The position numbers and the translations under genes are program-made. This document shows positions 63,684 through 64,000 of a stretch of 64,000 nucleotides of DNA, piece by piece. Position 1 is the first letter of the stretch. Each line of letters begins with the position of its first letter. The DNA is from Azoarcus sp031546845. GTDB taxonomy: Bacteria; Pseudomonadota; Gammaproteobacteria; Burkholderiales; Rhodocyclaceae. The notes beneath the pieces were generated by a model. That model was not told the DNA's origin. It saw nothing but the letters and a program-made list of their open reading frames with translations, and searched no databases. The stretch covers positions 1 to 64,000 of the forward strand of contig JAVBJT010000014.1 in the NCBI GenBank assembly GCA_031546845.1, in the 5' to 3' direction.

Positions 63684-64000
63684 ATGAAATTCGACGAAAT
63701 CGTTATCGGTGCCGGGCTAACCGGGCTCATGTACGGGAACGTTGCGGCGGCGGAAGGGCGCCGTGTCGCGATCGTGGAAAGGCATGTCAAGCCCGGTGGT
63801 TACGCGACCAATTTCAAGCGCCACAATGAATACGTCTTCGATTGCAGTTTGCACAAAATTACCGGCATGGGGCCGGAAGGCAATCTGGAAGATGCGCTGG
63901 CGCGCGCTGGCTTGCTTGAGCAGATCGAATTTCACGAATACCGACATTTGACGACTTTCATATTCGGGGGAGAGCGATATCGCTTTTCCTGCGACGGCGA
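63684..64000 (+). CDS. CrtI-like FAD-dependent oxidoreductase (3' end outside window)
   Basis: The first 105 codons of a flavoprotein. It opens with a Rossmann dinucleotide motif (IVIGAGLTGLMYGNVAA), then IVERHVKPGGYATNFKR and the segment FDCSLHKITG typical of phytoene-desaturase/retinol-saturase-like oxidoreductases. It continues past the right edge. In this cluster it would desaturate or isomerise a lipid intermediate; this is an inference. Confidence 0.75.
   Translation, partial: MKFDEIVIGAGLTGLMYGNVAAAEGRRVAIVERHVKPGGYATNFKRHNEYVFDCSLHKITGMGPEGNLEDALARAGLLEQIEFHEYRHLTTFIFGGERYRFSCDG

Overview
The window is high-GC DNA (about 60-65% by eye) from a proteobacterium, most likely a betaproteobacterium of Rhodocyclales/Nitrosomonadales type. 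Supporting signs are the tRNA-Leu / rnr / rlmB neighbourhood, a compact 4.5S-type SRP RNA, NorE/NorF-like and cd1-type respiratory genes, and a LuxI synthase. The organism cannot be named from sequence alone. Respiratory redox genes without phototrophy genes suggest a facultative anaerobe.

Region 1 (1-22.4 kb) is dominated by polymorphic-toxin biology. A PAAR-RHS protein runs off the left edge (1-2580, minus). A second RHS protein, with a Sec signal peptide (17938-22443, minus), has a short unidentified C-terminal domain. It is followed by about 8 kb of small co-oriented genes, several clearly AT-rich (DUF4288, Sel1, ankyrin, HEAT-like, DUF4279, small membrane proteins, a gluzincin protease), which look like a stacked immunity/accessory island with an IS5-like remnant. 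Between them lie housekeeping-like genes: a YjhP-type methyltransferase, a GNAT, norE/norF-like genes, tam, an old yellow enzyme, a glutaredoxin-like protein and a DUF3053 lipoprotein.

Region 2 (22.6-36.5 kb) holds an SPFH protein and SH3-like protein pair divergent from an OmpR-type two-component system, an FMN reductase, an OsmC protein, and a di-heme peroxidase followed by a DAHL-domain histidine kinase and a double-receiver regulator. DUF488, a SodC lipoprotein and two small exported proteins follow.

Region 3 (36.6-51.4 kb) is respiratory. A MocR regulator diverges from an orphan cd1-type cytochrome, a small cytochrome c and a NirE/CobA-type methyltransferase. Next is a minus-strand cluster read from about 50.9 kb to 41.3 kb: a small exported protein, a secreted methionine-rich repeat protein, a pentaheme lipoprotein, a Tat-exported DmsA-like molybdoenzyme, a DmsB-like ferredoxin, a TorD-like chaperone, a sensor kinase with a periplasmic CxxCH motif, and an NtrC-type regulator. 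Its upstream region carries a sigma-54 promoter match, a perfect FNR/Dnr box and two perfect TGCCA-N3-TGGCA palindromes. This looks like a dedicated, redox-controlled periplasmic system and is a leading candidate for something undescribed. The SRP RNA gene (ffs) lies just upstream.

Region 4 (51.4-58.0 kb) is ordinary: HugZ-like protein, nitroreductase, methyltransferase, VanW, rlmB, rnr and tRNA-Leu(CAG).

Region 5 (58.0-64.0 kb) has an IS3 remnant, then a LuxI-type synthase with a lux-box-like palindrome. After it comes the start of a biosynthetic cluster: a flavodoxin fused to an acyl-adenylating ligase, a PqsB/PqsC-like ketosynthase pair, an acyl carrier protein and a CrtI-like FAD oxidoreductase cut by the window edge. 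This is a second strong candidate: a probably quorum-regulated lipid-type metabolite pathway.
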